Program-made: the position numbers and the translations under genes
Notes under the pieces: model-generated
What the model was told of the DNA's origin: nothing
Database searches by the model: none
Seen by the model: the letters and a program-made list of their open reading frames with translations, nothing else
Shown: positions 1 to 8,585 of the stretch, piece after piece
Layout: every line of letters begins with the position of its first letter
How positions within the stretch are numbered: position 1 is the stretch's first letter
Origin: Pseudomonadota bacterium
Lineage (GTDB): Bacteria; Bdellovibrionota; Bacteriovoracia; Bacteriovoracales; Bacteriovoracaceae
Direction of reading: 5' to 3'
Assembly (NCBI GenBank): GCA_023432655.1
Contig: JAEYUK010000365.1
Coordinates: 1-24,771 of the forward strand
DNA: 24,771 bases

Positions 1-1
1 A

Positions 2-667
2 TTAACAGAAACAATTGCTCCTTGCTGTCTTAACCCGCTTTCAAAACAAGTACCAGGGACAGTTGGCAGACCCATGGGGGACGTTCAATTCTCGTTCGGT
101 CCAGATAAAGAGATTCTGATTAAGTCAGAAGCTTTATTCAAAGAATATTATAAGAATCCAGAAGCCACCGCTGAAGCTCTAAAGAATGGTTGGTTTTGTA
201 GTGGCGACATTGGGGAATTCACTCCCGATGGCTACCTTCGAATCACTGATCGCAAAAAAGATATTATTATAACCAGTGGTGGTAAAAATGTGGCCCCTCA
301 GAAAATCGAAAACATGGCCAAGACTAAACCGCATATCTCTCAGTTAGTGGTGGTGGGAGAGAAGAGAAACTACCTCACTGCCCTTGTAGGAATTGAAAAA
401 GAACGATTTCTATCGCTCTTAGAAGAGATGGAGCTTCCCTCAAATTGCTCGGTTATTGAGCTCGCCCAACACCCAAAGGTACGAGAGGTGATCCAACAGG
501 AAATTGATGAAATCAACCACGATTTGGCCCAATATGAGACGATTAAAAAATTCACCATTGTCACTGAGGAATTCACTACCGATAACTTTTTGACGCCATC
601 CTTAAAAATAAAACGGAAAGTGGTCTTAGAAAGATATCGGAACCAAATTGAGGCCATGTACCCCTAA
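2..667 (+). CDS. Long-chain acyl-CoA synthetase (AMP-binding enzyme), C-terminal part, 5' end outside window
   Basis: The enzyme activates fatty acids with ATP and CoA to acyl-CoA at the inner face of the membrane. The frame is open to the left edge, so the ATG at 74 is internal and the gene is partial. The first residues read LTETIAPC, then PGTVGRP, the usual end of the ANL core after the Y-G-x-T-E motif. Further on are GWFCSGDIGEF (A7 region, adenylate-binding Asp), the DRKKDIIITSGGKNVAP hinge and A8 region, and near the end a TPSLKIKRK segment carrying the expected A10 catalytic lysine. The order and spacing fit FadD15-like long-chain fatty-acid-CoA ligases, although substrate length cannot be read from this part. 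It stops at TAA and is followed by a probable weak terminator before rpoZ. No key residue is missing in the visible part. Confidence 0.9.
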   Translation, partial: LTETIAPCCLNPLSKQVPGTVGRPMGDVQFSFGPDKEILIKSEALFKEYYKNPEATAEALKNGWFCSGDIGEFTPDGYLRITDRKKDIIITSGGKNVAPQKIENMAKTKPHISQLVVVGEKRNYLTALVGIEKERFLSLLEEMELPSNCSVIELAQHPKVREVIQQEIDEINHDLAQYETIKKFTIVTEEFTTDNFLTPSLKIKRKVVLERYRNQIEAMYP

Positions 668-703
668 ATTTCCGTCCATTTAGCGGAGTAAATAGATATA
701 CCA

Positions 704-737
704 TGACGCATAATGATTATCAGTGCGTCAAATTTTT
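704..737 (+). terminator. Possible Rho-independent terminator of the acyl-CoA synthetase gene
   Basis: A 7-bp perfect stem, TGACGCA at 704-710 with TGCGTCA at 724-730, encloses a 13-base loop and is followed by AA and five T at 733-737. The loop is long and the U tract short, so termination is likely weak. It lies between the ligase stop and the rpoZ promoter. Confidence 0.45.
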
Positions 738-747
738 GAATTCTTCT

Positions 748-776
748 TTGACATTAGCAGCTAACTGCTTTAAAAA
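748..776 (+). promoter_or_regulatory. Sigma70-type promoter for rpoZ
   Basis: A perfect TTGACA (-35) at 748-753 and TAAAAA (-10, 4 of 6) at 771-776 are separated by exactly 17 bases. The start would fall near 783, giving a leader of about 25 bases that contains the ribosome binding site. This promoter excludes translation starts upstream of it. Confidence 0.6.
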
Positions 777-794
777 TGAAGTTTCTAATTCCCC

Positions 795-800
795 AAGAGG
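795..800 (+). promoter_or_regulatory. Ribosome binding site that sets the rpoZ start
   Basis: AAGAGG lies 7 bases before the ATG at 808. An upstream in-frame ATG at 703 has no such site, sits before the promoter, and would add 35 residues unlike any omega protein. Confidence 0.7.
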
Positions 801-807
801 TATTCAA

Positions 808-1020
808 ATGGCACGAGTCACAGTCGAAGATTGTTTAGAACATGTTGAAAATCGTTATGAGCTAGTTCATTTAACAGCTAAGCGAGTGAAGCAACTTCGT
901 GAAGGTGACGATGCTCAAGTTAAAAGCAAAAACAAAGATGTTGTTACTGCTTTAAGAGAGATCGCTGCTGGAAAAGTTAAGCACACTGTAAAAAGCGAAT
1001 ACGATTCAGACGAGTTCTAA
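808..1020 (+). CDS. rpoZ: RNA polymerase omega subunit
   Basis: This small subunit of RNA polymerase helps fold and hold the beta' subunit. The 70-residue product begins MARVTVEDCLEHVENRYELV and continues with HLTAKRVKQL, the classic omega N-terminal region (RxTVEDCLxxVxNRFxLVxxAAxRAxQL). The C-terminal half is a short charged helix ending in an acidic tail. Length matches the family (70-90 residues). The gene has its own promoter and terminator and is not next to gmk or spoT, the neighbours it has in many proteobacteria. The start at 808 is chosen from the ribosome binding site, promoter position and family length. Confidence 0.95.
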   Translation: MARVTVEDCLEHVENRYELVHLTAKRVKQLREGDDAQVKSKNKDVVTALREIAAGKVKHTVKSEYDSDEF

Positions 1021-1047
1021 GAGATTTAAAACAAAAATCATCCAAGG

Positions 1048-1071
1048 GCCACCTACCAGGTGGCTTTTTTT
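1048..1071 (+). terminator. Rho-independent terminator of rpoZ
   Basis: GCCACCT at 1048-1054 pairs perfectly with AGGTGGC at 1058-1064 across a 3-base loop. Seven T follow at 1065-1071. The U tract overlaps the stop codon of the convergent minus-strand gene (1070-1072), an example of tight packing. No T run follows the hairpin directly on the minus strand, so I read it as one-directional. Confidence 0.85.
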
Positions 1072-1651
1072 ATTCTACAAACAGAATGCCAAGATCCTTA
1101 TAAGCACACACTGTGGGTGCAGCTTGATCTTTACAGTGGAAAGCAAAATCAAATTTTTCCGATTTCACATCCTTACCGTTCTTAACCGTCGTCATTGTCT
1201 TCAGATCTTTTGAAAGTTTAATCCCTGATTCTTGTTTCCAGTTTAACTTCTGGAAGTGATCAAAAATTTTCTTAACTTCAGGATAAAGATCGGAGTTTTG
1301 AGAAATTCTATATTGATCCAGCATCAGAAAGCTTTTGTGTGGGGATTTGTCAGCAAGCTCATTGAAGTCAGAATTCTTCTCTTTTAAAAAAGTATCCACC
1401 TCTTTGATTTTTACCAGGATCGCCTCAAGCTTTTTAAGATCCTCTTTATTAAGTTGATCTTGTCCAATAGTAAAAGAACCTAACTGATAAGATTTCTCTT
1501 TGTCGAAGAAGTTGGAAGCCTTTTCAAACTTAGTCTTGTTTTTACCAATCTCGAAAGTCTGGACCGAGCTTCCTGTAGGAGAACTATGGTATTGCGATAA
1601 GGTTGTCGCATGAACAGTGGTAATTATAAAAAAGGTTAAAAAGTATTTCAT
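1070..1651 (-). CDS. Small secreted protein, coupled to the metalloprotease gene
   Basis: I do not recognise a family. The 193-residue product starts with a clear signal peptide (MKYFLTFFIITTVHA, cut before TTLS), so it should be exported. The mature part is lysine-rich and mostly helical in character around residues 65-140 (repeated K/E/L with regular hydrophobics). It ends in a segment with two cysteines (FHCKDQ and TVCAY), which could form a disulfide. Its ATG overlaps the TGA of the upstream metalloprotease gene in an ATGA, and GGAG precedes it by 7 bases, so the two are probably translated together. This pairing makes a partner, chaperone or inhibitor of the protease conceivable, but nothing in the protein itself shows such a role. 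Confidence 0.75.
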   Translation of the reverse strand: MKYFLTFFIITTVHATTLSQYHSSPTGSSVQTFEIGKNKTKFEKASNFFDKEKSYQLGSFTIGQDQLNKEDLKKLEAILVKIKEVDTFLKEKNSDFNELADKSPHKSFLMLDQYRISQNSDLYPEVKKIFDHFQKLNWKQESGIKLSKDLKTMTTVKNGKDVKSEKFDFAFHCKDQAAPTVCAYKDLGILFVE

Positions 1652-3600
1652 TGAGGGGCTCCAAGGTAATAGCTGTCGTCACGGCATTTTTCAGGAATAT
1701 TGCAGGAACTACTTCTATTGTTCTTGTACGCGAAATCCGCGCATTCCTGATAGCCACTGGATTTTCCAGCGCAAGTACCTTCTAAGATTTTAAAGAAATG
1801 GTTAGGCTGCAAAAGACTAGGTAACTGGGGATCAGAAGTGAATGTCAGCACATTATTTTGAAGAGATGGCGTATTAACTTTTTTTGCGGCAGAAGCTCCG
1901 ATAAGTTTCGTCCCTGTAGGACAATTGGAAAGTCTTTTTGGATTTTTTATGTTCTCAATCACACGGGATTTTTCTGCCATACAAGCACTATCACCCTCAG
2001 GACAAATACAAGTGAACTCATTTCTTGTGAAGGCATAGTTGGGAGCTGACGGACTGTAAATAACCCAACGTCCCTCGAATATAAAAGATTTTTCCGTTTG
2101 CGCCTTCAGCACCATCGGCTTACCTGGATCGGTCAATCTGGAACTCGTAGGCAGGGATTTAACCGAGCAATACTTATTACGAAACCGGAAATCGGTAGCA
2201 TCATAAGCGCTTTGCTTAGTATAGATGTCTATGGCTTCCTGATTTGTAGATCTCATTACCACTGAACAAGGTTGAGAATTACATTCACATGAATTGGTTT
2301 TTGAAACAGCACGATCATAAACTGCCAGTTCACGCATAATGGAAGGAGCTTTAGTAACCACTCGGCAGTTCCACATATCGCCGTATTTTGAGCGTGTTTC
2401 TTCATACTCATCACAGAGTCCCATAAGATGAAGAACTTCGTGAACGATGGTCGGGCATTTTACAGATTCAGCATACTGAGCGGCATTGGTTCCAAAGTCC
2501 GCTTTTTCAACAGAAATACTGTTCTCTTTGGGGCGCTGTCTACGGGGAAGCTTACTTATTTCGGCCGGGTCCATCGCCACAAGTTCAATTAACTCTCCGG
2601 TAGGTCCCTTCATGAATGGCGATGCTTCTGCCAAACAAGCCTTAGTTCTTTGGAGCATTTCCTCCGGGGATACCGTTCCTGACCCTCGTTTAAAGTTTAG
2701 ATTCAGCAGGGCCTGGTAGTTTCCATCAGGTTTTCTGGTTAGGAGATAATCACCGGTAGCATAATAATTGCTGTAATCTTGTTCAAATAATTTAGCAGCG
2801 CCTGGTCGCAAGGGTTCACAACTTTCTTTGTTTTTTATTTCCTCTACTCGGTGGATAATTTCCTCGATCGGTTTAAGAGCGTCTTCAGGCTTACACTCTA
2901 GCATCTTGGCAAGCTCTTCTCTCCCACGTTCACCATAGATATATCCAAACATCTGGTTAAGGTTATTTAAAACCTCCGTTCTTTTGGGTGAATTAGTTGT
3001 GGTATTGAGGACGTCCCACTTCGCAACCATATAGTTCTGAACATACTGTTTAGCTTCGCTGCGGTTTAATTCCAGAAAGACGTTTTCAATATTGTCTCCT
3101 ACCACCTTGTCGAAGTCGGAGACTTTATAAGATTTACCTTTGTAGGTAAAAGTTTCAGATAACTTCGAAGGAGAAATCTCACGCTTTGCAATCTTCTCTT
3201 CTAAATATGCTTCAGGTGTTTCTTTTGGTTTTCTGTCACTCAAAACTGAAGAGCCCAAGGTTTTAGAAATTTTTTCCCGCAGTTTAATGTCGACATAACT
3301 ATTTGAAGTGAAACAAAAGTCGTTTTGGGAAAGAGGACATTGCTCTTTTTTAAAGGTACTTATTTTAGCTGCAACCTTACTTTGAAAGTCGGCGACACAT
3401 TTTGATAACTCTTCTTTGGGTAAGTTTCGACCTTTTACATCTGCTATCACATCAGGACGAAGTTGGAGTTTAGAGCTTTCATCCAAGGAGATATCAACTT
3501 TAATGGCGGAAGGTCCACAGACCCAATCGACACTCACGGTGGCCCAAACTGGCGATTGAATAAAGGTGAGCCCTAAGCTCAGGTATAACATTCTCAGCAT
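1648..3600 (-). CDS. Secreted zinc metalloprotease with HExxHxxGLxDEY site
   Basis: Probably an exported zinc peptidase. With the start at 3600 the product is 650 residues and opens with a signal peptide (MLRMLYLSLGLTFIQSPVWA). The motif HEVLHLMGLCDEY at about residues 387-399 gives two histidine ligands, the catalytic glutamate and an aspartate as likely third ligand, the HExxHxxGxxD metzincin pattern. PSIMRE about 20 residues on could be the Met-turn. About 22 cysteines spread through the protein suggest many disulfides outside the cytoplasm. Residues 40-350 show no domain I can name. An in-frame ATG at 3630 is possible, but it lies almost at the predicted transcription start and lacks a ribosome binding site, whereas AGGG precedes 3600 by 8 bases. 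The gene overlaps the next one by 4 bases. Substrate unknown. Confidence 0.75.
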   Translation of the reverse strand: MLRMLYLSLGLTFIQSPVWATVSVDWVCGPSAIKVDISLDESSKLQLRPDVIADVKGRNLPKEELSKCVADFQSKVAAKISTFKKEQCPLSQNDFCFTSNSYVDIKLREKISKTLGSSVLSDRKPKETPEAYLEEKIAKREISPSKLSETFTYKGKSYKVSDFDKVVGDNIENVFLELNRSEAKQYVQNYMVAKWDVLNTTTNSPKRTEVLNNLNQMFGYIYGERGREELAKMLECKPEDALKPIEEIIHRVEEIKNKESCEPLRPGAAKLFEQDYSNYYATGDYLLTRKPDGNYQALLNLNFKRGSGTVSPEEMLQRTKACLAEASPFMKGPTGELIELVAMDPAEISKLPRRQRPKENSISVEKADFGTNAAQYAESVKCPTIVHEVLHLMGLCDEYEETRSKYGDMWNCRVVTKAPSIMRELAVYDRAVSKTNSCECNSQPCSVVMRSTNQEAIDIYTKQSAYDATDFRFRNKYCSVKSLPTSSRLTDPGKPMVLKAQTEKSFIFEGRWVIYSPSAPNYAFTRNEFTCICPEGDSACMAEKSRVIENIKNPKRLSNCPTGTKLIGASAAKKVNTPSLQNNVLTFTSDPQLPSLLQPNHFFKILEGTCAGKSSGYQECADFAYKNNRSSSCNIPEKCRDDSYYLGAPQ

Positions 3601-3641
3601 CTTCCCTACCCTGTAAAACGGACAGTTCATCCGTCTTTATA

Positions 3642-3647
3642 ATCATA
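3642..3647 (-). promoter_or_regulatory. Candidate -10 box for the metalloprotease gene
   Basis: Minus-strand TATGAT at 3647-3642 lies between the lon terminator and the protease gene. It would start transcription near 3635 and leave a leader of about 35 bases to the start at 3600. I find no convincing -35 hexamer 16-18 bases upstream. Confidence 0.3.
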
Positions 3648-3687
3648 TAGGAAAAATGGAAAAAGCCATAAAGCAGGAAATATGTGC

Positions 3688-3717
3688 AAAAAAAAGGGGC
3701 CCGTTTCGGGCCCCTTT
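3688..3717 (-). terminator. Rho-independent terminator of lon
   Basis: An 11-bp perfect inverted repeat, AAAGGGGCCCG with loop TTT (3693-3703 and 3707-3717), is followed on the minus strand by a run of eight T (positions 3695-3688). It lies just after the lon stop codon. This is a very strong terminator. Confidence 0.95.
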
Positions 3718-3722
3718 GAGGA

Positions 3723-6296
3723 TTACTTTTTCTTCAGAGCAATCTTTAACACTTCGTCGAAATGTTTTACTGGATGGAAGCGTAAGCCTTTACGGTGACG
3801 TTCAGGTACTTCCTTAAGATCTTTCTCATTTTGCCATGGCAAAATAATTTCTTTGATACCGGCCCGTTTAGCGGCAAGGACTTTTTCCTTAATCCCGCCT
3901 ACCGGCAAAACTTTCCCAGTTAAGCTCAGTTCACCAGTCATCGCTACATCCCCTCTCACCATCTGGTGAGTGGCAAGACTGTAAAGGGCCAAGGCCATAG
4001 TGATACCCGCAGACGGACCATCTTTAGGAGTGGCCCCTGCTGGCAAGTGAAGATGAATCTCGTGAGTTGCCAGGAAGTCAGTGGCTTCTTCAGCATTAGG
4101 TGCCGGAACGTTTGAGGTCGCTGGAATTTCTTCTTTATTTTTAGAGTTCTTACTAACTTTTTTAGTTATTTTTTTAGACTTCGATGATTCTTCTTCAATT
4201 TGAGACTGAAGAATTCTCTTCACATAACTATAAGCGAGGTTAGCAGATTCGCCCATGACCTCACCCAATTGACCAGTGAGCTTGAACCCCTTTCCTTTAA
4301 GCGGAATTGATTCAACGAAGAGGATATCTCCACCAAAAGAAGTCCAGGCAAGGCCTGTTACTACTCCTGGCATCAATGGTTTTTGGGCCATATCTGTTTC
4401 AAAACGCTTAGGTCCAAGATAAGTTTCAAGTTCAGCGATGGTTGGCGAGAACTTCTTAAAGCGCTTATTAGATACTTTCTCTAAAGCCGCTCGACGACAA
4501 AGCTTGGCCACAAATTGTTCCATCACACGAACACCCGGTTCACGAGCGTAGTCCGATACAAGTGACTTAAGAACAGCAGCACTCAGAGAAAATTCTTTTG
4601 CCGCCAGACCGTGTTTTTTCAATTGCTTTGGAATTACCCATTTCGTGGCAATAGAAAGTTTTTCTTCAATGGTATAACCAGAGAGTTCAATTAACTCCAT
4701 ACGGTCAAGAAGTGCTTCCGGTATTTCTCCCACATAGTTTGCGGTAGCAATGAAAAGAACTTTGGATAAATCGAATGGAACATCCAAGTAGTTATCAATG
4801 AACGTTTTGTTTTGTTCTGGATCGAGAACTTCCAGTAAAGCCGATGCAGGATCCCCTTGATAAGATTTCCCAATTTTATCAATCTCATCAAGCATGATGA
4901 CCGGATTATTAACTTCTACCCGTTTCAAGGCCTGGATAATTTTCCCAGGCATGGCACCCACATAGGTACGTCGATGACCTTTAATTTCTGCCTCATCACG
5001 CATTCCTCCGAGAGAAAAGCGATAAAACTTACGACCTAAAGCCTTGGCGATTGAATGACCTAAAGATGTTTTACCAACACCAGGAGGACCGGCAAGACAA
5101 AGAATTGTCCCATCGTATTCAGGCTTAAGTTTTCTCACTGCCAGGAATTCAAGAATCCGCTCTTTGGGTTTCTCTAATCCATAGTGATCTTTTTCAAGTA
5201 TCTTTTTAGCGGGTTCAATATTTACCAGATCGTCTGTGGCCTTGCTCCATGGGAGCTGAACCATCCAGTTGAGATATGTGCGAGTAACATTATATTCAGG
5301 AGAGGAATCAGGAATAGATTCCAGGCGTTCTAATTCTTCAAGGGCCGCCTTGTTGGCATCTTCCGGAAGCTTGGCCTCTTCTATACCTTCTTTAATCTTT
5401 TTAAGATCTTTGGCCTTATCATCTTCGTCCATGCCTAACTCATTACGAATAACCTTAAGTTGTTCTCTTAAGAAGTATTCGCGCTGATACTTATTCACTT
5501 TATCGTTCACTTCATCAGTGATTTTTTTCTGAATATCAGCAACATCTTTTTCACGTTTTAAATAAACCAGAAGTTTGGCAAAACGTTTTTTAACAATCAA
5601 AGTTTCTAAGAAGTCCTGAGCTTCTGGTACATCCAATGAGAGTGCGAAAGCCACAAGATCGGCCAATGACCCCGGAGACGGGGAATTGAGCATCGCAAGT
5701 TTCATCTCTTCATTGAAGTAAGGATTGATCTCGGAAAGTTTCTTTACCTGATTAATAACCGAACGAGTATAAGCATCTAGCTCTTCATCCGGCTCGTGAA
5801 TGTCATTAAAGACTTCAGTGCGTGCAATGAGAAGAGGAGCATCTGCGGTGTATTCCACTGCGCGATAACGTTTCATCCCGTGAACCAGAAGATTTACTGA
5901 ACCATCTGGTAGTTTTAATTTTTTTATGACCTTACACAAAACACCTACGCGATAGATGTCTTTAGGAGTGATCCCTTTAGGTGCGGCATCTGAGCCTAGA
6001 TTAACGCTGTAATCCTCATCTTCACCGTCATAATCAATTTGCTCTTCATCCATTTCCTGAAGAATTCCTTCCGGAACTTCACCAAAGTCTTTGAACTTAA
6101 CCAGGTTAAGAGCGACATAGTTATTTTTTGTTAAATAAGAATCCAACTCCGGGGTGTATTTATCTTCCGATAAAATAATCGGTGCAATCATCCCCGGAAA
6201 GATCGGACTATTCACAATTGGAATAATCACAACTTCCGAAGGAGTTTCGGACACGATTTGAGAAGCCGTATTAGCTTTTGCTGTTTTTTTAGACAT
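3723..6296 (-). CDS. lon: ATP-dependent protease Lon
   Basis: This cytoplasmic AAA+ serine protease degrades misfolded and regulatory proteins. The 857 residues give the full LonA order: N-terminal substrate domain (about 20-240), coiled helical region (about 245-345), AAA+ module with Walker A GPPGVGKT (403-410) and Walker B VIMLDE (466-471), and protease domain with the Ser/Lys dyad S762 (PKDGPSAG) and K805 (GGIKEK), spaced 43 residues as in E. coli S679/K722. E. coli Lon is 784 residues. The extra length is mainly an acidic insert around 80-105 and a Lys/Ser-rich insert around 700-735, just before the catalytic strand. AAGGA precedes the ATG by 7 bases. The gene lies 15 bases after the AMIN-protein gene and ends at a strong terminator. 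I see no CIRCE or other heat-shock element. Confidence 0.98.
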   Translation of the reverse strand: MSKKTAKANTASQIVSETPSEVVIIPIVNSPIFPGMIAPIILSEDKYTPELDSYLTKNNYVALNLVKFKDFGEVPEGILQEMDEEQIDYDGEDEDYSVNLGSDAAPKGITPKDIYRVGVLCKVIKKLKLPDGSVNLLVHGMKRYRAVEYTADAPLLIARTEVFNDIHEPDEELDAYTRSVINQVKKLSEINPYFNEEMKLAMLNSPSPGSLADLVAFALSLDVPEAQDFLETLIVKKRFAKLLVYLKREKDVADIQKKITDEVNDKVNKYQREYFLREQLKVIRNELGMDEDDKAKDLKKIKEGIEEAKLPEDANKAALEELERLESIPDSSPEYNVTRTYLNWMVQLPWSKATDDLVNIEPAKKILEKDHYGLEKPKERILEFLAVRKLKPEYDGTILCLAGPPGVGKTSLGHSIAKALGRKFYRFSLGGMRDEAEIKGHRRTYVGAMPGKIIQALKRVEVNNPVIMLDEIDKIGKSYQGDPASALLEVLDPEQNKTFIDNYLDVPFDLSKVLFIATANYVGEIPEALLDRMELIELSGYTIEEKLSIATKWVIPKQLKKHGLAAKEFSLSAAVLKSLVSDYAREPGVRVMEQFVAKLCRRAALEKVSNKRFKKFSPTIAELETYLGPKRFETDMAQKPLMPGVVTGLAWTSFGGDILFVESIPLKGKGFKLTGQLGEVMGESANLAYSYVKRILQSQIEEESSKSKKITKKVSKNSKNKEEIPATSNVPAPNAEEATDFLATHEIHLHLPAGATPKDGPSAGITMALALYSLATHQMVRGDVAMTGELSLTGKVLPVGGIKEKVLAAKRAGIKEIILPWQNEKDLKEVPERHRKGLRFHPVKHFDEVLKIALKKK

Positions 6297-6311
6297 GTCT
6301 TTTCCTTGTGG

Positions 6312-6779
6312 TTATCGGATGTCGATTACTAAACGGCCAGGATTCTCCAGATAGAAAATATCAAAACTGGATTTCCCTTTAAGACCAAGCTCCATTGTCA
6401 TGGTGTTTCCGTCAACACTGATGAAATCAATGGCCTTAACAAATTTAGAATCTTTAAGTTTAGGTTGATTAGTTGCTATACCGGTATCGAAAAAATCAAC
6501 CGAGATTTTCTGATTGGCCGTGATGTGACCGTAAAGCTTAGGTACGGTTGGTGTATTAAAATCAATCACCACTCTCTCATATCCTCTGCCATTGACTGCT
6601 GAATTTCTAACAGCAGTAATGCTTGAAGATTTTAATTGTGAGTTTAGATGGAATACTCCTGAATCCAGAAAAATCGATTTTTTTCTGGGTGAAACTTTCC
6701 AAATTCTCTCTTCCATCAAGTTTTGCGCCAGAACGGGTGTTACTGCCAATGCAAATAGCAAAATTAAACTCAACTTCAT
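6312..6779 (-). CDS. Exported AMIN-domain-like protein
   Basis: The 155-residue protein has a signal peptide (MKLSLILLFALAVTPVLA, cut before QNLM) and should be periplasmic. The mature part fits a single AMIN-type beta domain, a fold known from AmiC and PilQ that binds peptidoglycan or localises proteins in the envelope. The signs are alternating strands, the segment RVVIDFNTPTVP near residue 70, and the closing LENPGRLVIDIR, matching the PxRLVVDL end typical of AMIN domains. No catalytic domain follows, so it would act as a stand-alone binding or localising module. The start has AAGGAG at 7 bases (6787-6792) and a promoter upstream. It is the first gene of a probable two-gene operon with lon. 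The family call rests on pattern only. Confidence 0.65.
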   Translation of the reverse strand: MKLSLILLFALAVTPVLAQNLMEERIWKVSPRKKSIFLDSGVFHLNSQLKSSSITAVRNSAVNGRGYERVVIDFNTPTVPKLYGHITANQKISVDFFDTGIATNQPKLKDSKFVKAIDFISVDGNTMTMELGLKGKSSFDIFYLENPGRLVIDIR

Positions 6780-6811
6780 TCAAGCACTCCTTAATTGAGA
6801 TGGACTAAGAT

Positions 6812-6840
6812 ATTTTAGTAAAAAGGATAGGTTAAGACAA
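6812..6840 (-). promoter_or_regulatory. Sigma70-type promoter for the AMIN gene-lon operon
   Basis: On the minus strand TTGTCT (6840-6835, 4 of 6) and TAAAAT (6817-6812, 5 of 6) stand 17 bases apart, about 33 bases before the start codon. The -35 box overlaps the 3' end of the matrixin gene. No heat-shock sigma pattern is evident. Confidence 0.5.
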
Positions 6841-8562
6841 AAATTTCTTACGGTATTTCAGAAGAGTCGAAGAAATCATGGCCAAGAGAAATCCGGTAAC
6901 CATAAGAGGTAATTGACCGCCCGGTCCGTCGTCTGGAGGGTCAATGGTTCCGCAACTGGTGCCAGGTGTGGCCGTTCCAGAGGCGAGCTGGGTGCTATTT
7001 TCGGTGCTTCTTGCCCTGGTAACGGCGTAGGTATAAGGGGCATCTAGGCACGAGGAATTGTCTGATAAAATCTGTCCATTATTTAGGATCGGTTGAAGTC
7101 CATCCGGAGTCATCTCCCACAGGGAAGCGACCATCAAATATGGTAAATGAGTCTCACTACTAAAAAGGCTCAGCGATGGGAAAGTTGCTGCAGCGAGAGA
7201 ACTGGAAAGCAACTTGGCGTGAAGTCTCACTTGGAATTGATTAACAGCACTTACAGAACTCAGCTCGATATAAGAACTGAAGTCAATAGTATGGGTATCG
7301 GTTAATAATTGCTGTTCTCGCTTGCGGCCAGCACCGCTAACTTTAGTACCGTTATGAAAAACTTCCATCTCGTATTCCAGCTGTCCTCCCATCGGATAGG
7401 AGACCAGGGCCACTTTTAACACTTTCCCGCTGGCATCACTTAGACCCGTGAGATCGATATTAAAAGTATCAGTCGGCGACCATTTATTGGAAGTGTCGCC
7501 AAACCAACTCGCATTAACCCACTCACTCGAGTTATTTCTGAACCAGCCTACAAATGATTTTTCATAGGAAAGATCTTTAGCATAATCCCACAACTCGACT
7601 GCCTCATACTGGCGTTCATTTTTATTACGATCATAGTCCAGATTAGTTCTTAAACTACAGCTGATGGACACAGATCCCACATCAACCACAGGCTGAAGAT
7701 ACGAAACATCAATTCCATAAGGCCTGCCATCGGAATCTCTGCCACAAGCGGAATAAAATGAACCAACATACTTTCCCGGACAAAACTCATCCTGGATGTT
7801 TGAAAAATATCCGGGGAGTGAAGAAGTATTTTTAACGGGAGAGACATAAAGATAATAGGTATCTTCCAGATCCAGACCATCTAATGAAAAATGTCCGTTC
7901 TCATCCGAAATGACTCCACTGGCTTCACCTGTCCGGCGGGAAATTGCCTGAACATGAGCACCTAATACACCGATATTATTTCCACCTTTCACATAACCTT
8001 TAATTGTTCCGTACCCTGAATCATACTTTTTTCGGATACCAGTTTTATCATCATAGGAAACAGTACTCTGTCCGGAAAAAGATGAGTAAAACATAGAAGA
8101 ATCAAGAACCTCTGAATGAGACATTCCGAACAGGTGACCCATTTCATGAGTCACCACATCACCTAGATAAACTTGGCCTGTAGGATAAAGCCCGGGAGTT
8201 CCTCGAAAGGTATAATCATCATTTAGTGAGATCACTGCACTTTGTATGGCCCCAGCGGAGTTGTAAGTCAGCTGAGTCATGCCTACAACTGCCGATCCAT
8301 AGGGATAATTTTCCACAAATTTAATCTGATTTACCGAAGAACTGGCCGAGTTAATTTTAGCAGAGGAACTTTGATTCCACTGATTCATCGATTCAGTAAT
8401 GATACTTCTAATCTGGCTGGCCGTGAGATCGGAAGTATTGGTCCCGATAACCATGGGAACCTGAGGATTGGCCCAGAATAATTCTTTTCCTGAAGGAGTC
8501 AGAGAAGTTTGATGGGCGTGAACTGCACCGGTTATAAAAAATAAAAGTATAGCTACAAACAT
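6832..8562 (-). CDS. Matrixin-like secreted zinc metalloprotease with C-terminal membrane segment
   Basis: This exported protein of 576 residues is probably an envelope-bound peptidase. Signal peptide at 1-16 (ending AVHA). The matrixin-type catalytic domain (about 25-180) carries the zinc site HEMGHLFGMSH (139-149: H139, E140, H143, H149) and a Met-turn at DSSMF (M157). A carboxypeptidase-regulatory-like beta domain follows at about 185-242 (GTIKGYVKGG to TYYLYVSP). A long beta-rich region (about 290-500) has no recognised family. The end is a Gly/Pro-rich linker (DPPDDGPGGQ), a hydrophobic helix at 551-567 and a basic tail KYRKKFLS, the layout of a tail anchor or of CTERM-type sorting signals. 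The gene lies 23 bases after its companion. The start has only a weak GGA upstream; the frame closes at a TAA nine codons before the ATG. Confidence 0.85.
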   Translation of the reverse strand: MFVAILLFFITGAVHAHQTSLTPSGKELFWANPQVPMVIGTNTSDLTASQIRSIITESMNQWNQSSSAKINSASSSVNQIKFVENYPYGSAVVGMTQLTYNSAGAIQSAVISLNDDYTFRGTPGLYPTGQVYLGDVVTHEMGHLFGMSHSEVLDSSMFYSSFSGQSTVSYDDKTGIRKKYDSGYGTIKGYVKGGNNIGVLGAHVQAISRRTGEASGVISDENGHFSLDGLDLEDTYYLYVSPVKNTSSLPGYFSNIQDEFCPGKYVGSFYSACGRDSDGRPYGIDVSYLQPVVDVGSVSISCSLRTNLDYDRNKNERQYEAVELWDYAKDLSYEKSFVGWFRNNSSEWVNASWFGDTSNKWSPTDTFNIDLTGLSDASGKVLKVALVSYPMGGQLEYEMEVFHNGTKVSGAGRKREQQLLTDTHTIDFSSYIELSSVSAVNQFQVRLHAKLLSSSLAAATFPSLSLFSSETHLPYLMVASLWEMTPDGLQPILNNGQILSDNSSCLDAPYTYAVTRARSTENSTQLASGTATPGTSCGTIDPPDDGPGGQLPLMVTGFLLAMISSTLLKYRKKFLS

Positions 8563-8585
8563 TTCAATCCATCGAAATGAGAATT

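Noticed and set aside
74..667. ATG at 74 as the start of a complete acyl-CoA synthetase-like gene
   Set aside because: The frame is open to the window edge and the upstream residues (LTETIAPC, PGTVGRP) belong to the conserved enzyme, so the gene is truncated by the window.
703..807. N-terminal extension of rpoZ from an ATG at 703
   Set aside because: It lies upstream of the TTGACA/TAAAAA promoter, overlaps a terminator-like hairpin, lacks a ribosome binding site and has no similarity to omega.
1048..1064. Bidirectional terminator for the convergent rpoZ and small secreted protein genes
   Set aside because: On the minus strand the hairpin is followed by CCTTGGATGA, not by a T run, so only the plus-strand function is supported.
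3601..3630. ATG at 3630 as start of the metalloprotease
   Set aside because: It has no ribosome binding site, lies nearly at the predicted transcription start, and would add residues before a good signal peptide. It cannot be excluded fully.
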